Assembly: GCF_040546585.1 (NCBI RefSeq)
Contig: NZ_JBEPOC010000001.1
Location: forward strand, 1,798,001-1,862,000
DNA: 64,000 nucleotides
Source: Marmoricola sp. OAE513
GTDB taxonomy: Bacteria > Actinomycetota > Actinomycetes > Propionibacteriales > Nocardioidaceae
Reading direction: 5' to 3'
The translations under genes and the position numbers were made by a program. The number at the start of each line of letters is the position of its first letter. Position 1 is the stretch's first letter. The notes below the pieces were generated by a model that was given only the letters and a program-made list of their open reading frames with translations, ran no database searches and was not told the origin of the DNA. Of this stretch, positions 62,686 through 64,000 are shown in pieces.

Positions 62686-64000
62686 GCACGCCGCCAGCGG
62701 TGCTCGCGCAGACCCTTGCGGATCCGGCGGGCGATCATCACGACGAGCAGCAGACCCCCGGCGCCGAGGACTCCCCAGATCAACATGCCCACCTGGCTGG
62801 TGCGCAGCCGGAAGCTGAGCGGGGTACCGAGCTCGGTGCCGTCCTCGGTGACCGGACTGAGCACCACCTCGGTGACGCCGATGTTGGAGGACTTCGCGTC
62901 CAGGCGGAGCACGGTCCGCTCACCGGGGGCCATCCGGACCGGCTTGGTCGAGTCGATCCTGACGTCCGGGTCCGAGGTCTGGGGTTCGACGCCGACCTCG
63001 ATCGGCTGGTCGAGCCCGTTGACCAGGGTCACGGCCAGCGTTCCCGACCCGCCCGACAGGGTGACGAACTCGGTCCCGATCACCTCGACCTTCGCGAGCC
63101 GGTTGCGCATCCGCGTGTTGGTGGCGAGCACCTGCTGGCGGGCGAGCAGCTCCTCCTTGCGTGCGTGGTTCGAGACCGCGCTGAGGGCAGCGCCGGCGAG
63201 GTCGTGGGCGATCGTGTTCTCCGACTGCAGCAGGCTGGAGAGGACGGTCGTGGTCTGGGTCAGCGTGCGCGCGACCGTGATGTTGTCCAGCGGGACCTCG
63301 GCGCGGCGTACCGATCGCGGGTAGCCGAGGGTGGCGGTGAAGGTCGGCGTGGTCGAGTCGGTGGTCGGCGCGAGCGGCACCAGGTTCAGCCACGGCTGGT
63401 CGAAGGAGTTGAAGAAGTCGGCCAGCTCCCAGCCGGTGCCCGGGTCCCAGTCGTTCGGCAGCTGGACCACGAGCGGCGAGGTGGACCGCTCCGGGAGGCG
63501 CAGTGCGGCGTCAGCCAGGATCCGCTGCCGGTAGGCGAGGGCGTCCGTCGGCGAGGTCGGCCCCGGTCCGCCGTCGGCCACCTGGCTGTCGCTGAAGACC
63601 AGGTCCTGCTGCTCGGTGGTGCGCCACCGGGTCCGGGTGCGCGGCGCCGCGTGGTCCTCGACGAGGATCATCGACTCCTTCGGGACGGCCGCGAGCAGGT
63701 CGTCGTCGAACCAGCCGCCCGGCGGGGCGAGGGCCGGGACGGCCGGGATGTCGAGCGCGGTGAACGTCTGGGCGGCGAGCTTGTCGGCCAGCTTGAGGAG
63801 CGTCGGGCGACGGCGGGCCAGCGAGTTCGCGTCCGGGTCGGCGTACCCGAGGCCGAGGGTGGTGTGCGTCTGCGCGGCCGTGACGATGCGGCTGAGCCAG
63901 GTCTCGGCGTTGGCCCGGTCGATCGGCTCGAGCCGGTTCGAGGAGCGAGAGGTGGTCCCGCTGGGGGTTGAGGTGGGCTCGTCGTCGGGATCCTCGTCCT
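62682..64000 (-). CDS. DUF6049 family secreted or membrane protein, C-terminal part (N-terminus outside window)
   Basis: Partial; the frame is open from 64000 to the stop at 62682 (about 439 aa). The visible part is mostly extracytoplasmic: helical and beta segments, a coiled stretch (NHARKEELLARQQVLATNTRMRNRL), a beta-sandwich (FVTLSGGSGTLAVTLVNGLDQPIEV), then one C-terminal membrane helix (VGMLIWGVLGAGGLLLVVMI) and a basic tail. In actinomycetes this gene always precedes murJ (Rv3909 in M. tuberculosis). The role is unknown, likely envelope-related. Confidence 0.88.
   Translation of the reverse strand, partial: DEDPDDEPTSTPSGTTSRSSNRLEPIDRANAETWLSRIVTAAQTHTTLGLGYADPDANSLARRRPTLLKLADKLAAQTFTALDIPAVPALAPPGGWFDDDLLAAVPKESMILVEDHAAPRTRTRWRTTEQQDLVFSDSQVADGGPGPTSPTDALAYRQRILADAALRLPERSTSPLVVQLPNDWDPGTGWELADFFNSFDQPWLNLVPLAPTTDSTTPTFTATLGYPRSVRRAEVPLDNITVARTLTQTTTVLSSLLQSENTIAHDLAGAALSAVSNHARKEELLARQQVLATNTRMRNRLAKVEVIGTEFVTLSGGSGTLAVTLVNGLDQPIEVGVEPQTSDPDVRIDSTKPVRMAPGERTVLRLDAKSSNIGVTEVVLSPVTEDGTELGTPLSFRLRTSQVGMLIWGVLGAGGLLLVVMIARRIRKGLREHRWRRA

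Noticed and set aside
58910-62689. A single 1259-codon frame that could look like a fused kinase-MurJ protein
   Set aside because: The upstream half is out of frame with MurJ (different frame, Arg-rich); the true murJ frame is 61012-62685 and the pseudokinase has its own ribosome site at 60961.

Overview
The window is a GC-rich chromosomal segment from an actinomycete. It is centred on the replication origin and most probably comes from the Nocardioidaceae (Nocardioides-like). This rests on gene order (dnaA-dnaN-gnd-recF-dciA-gyrB-gyrA-DUF3566 with tRNA-Ile and tRNA-Ala on one side, rpmH-rnpA-yidD-yidC-jag-rsmG-parA-parB on the other), on the fhaA-fhaB-pstP-rodA-pbpA-pknB and sigM-trx-cwlM clusters, on the many GTG starts, and on TTGTCCACA-type DnaA boxes. 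The genus is inference; there is no rRNA in the window.

Layout. 1-3.7 kb: the N-terminal part of a large AAA-type LuxR regulator (reading out of the window), a three-gene cassette of unknown function, and HU. 3.8-14.6 kb: a YjbQ protein, tRNA-Leu, and the cell-wall growth signalling operon (two FHA proteins, the PP2C phosphatase, RodA/FtsW, a class B PBP, PknB), then a YibE/F protein, a DUF881 protein and an unusual duplicated CrgA. 14.9-34.5 kb: mostly accessory and housekeeping genes (rhomboid protease, cyclophilin, membrane proteins, an iron-box-controlled DUF2470 protein, cobyric acid synthase, SURF1, a lactonase-like MBL protein, an SDR, a Phd/VapC module, a very large secreted hydrolase/beta-helix protein, an FAD oxidoreductase plus DUF1295 pair behind a KstR-type operator, and an FkbM methyltransferase). 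34.5-46.2 kb: tRNAs, gyrA/B, dciA, recF, gnd, dnaN, oriC, dnaA. 46.4-51.9 kb: the rpmH-to-parB run with three parS sites. 51.9-64 kb: an acyltransferase, an aminotransferase, a GNAT protein, then a leftward cluster DUF6049-murJ-pseudokinase-sigM-anti-sigma, trxB, trxA, cwlM.

How the parts work together. PknB (10.1 kb), its phosphatase PstP, FhaA, the MurJ flippase with its pseudokinase partner (59-62.7 kb) and the CwlM-like pseudo-amidase (54.7 kb) are the members of the PknB peptidoglycan control circuit known from mycobacteria. All are present here, but in modified form: no pknA, a short FhaA, and the pseudokinase as a gene separate from murJ.

The most interesting non-coding signals are: a Bacillus-like basal unwinding element (DnaA box, GC spacer, CTA trinucleotide repeats, AT-richer tract) between dnaN and dnaA; a low-GC patch inside dnaA domain II that shares a 16-bp sequence with the region behind parB; parS sites embedded in the rsmG coding start; KstR-type and IdeR-type operators; and a family of short palindromic repeats sitting at convergent gene junctions and inside two genes. 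All assignments are from reading the sequence; no database search was run.
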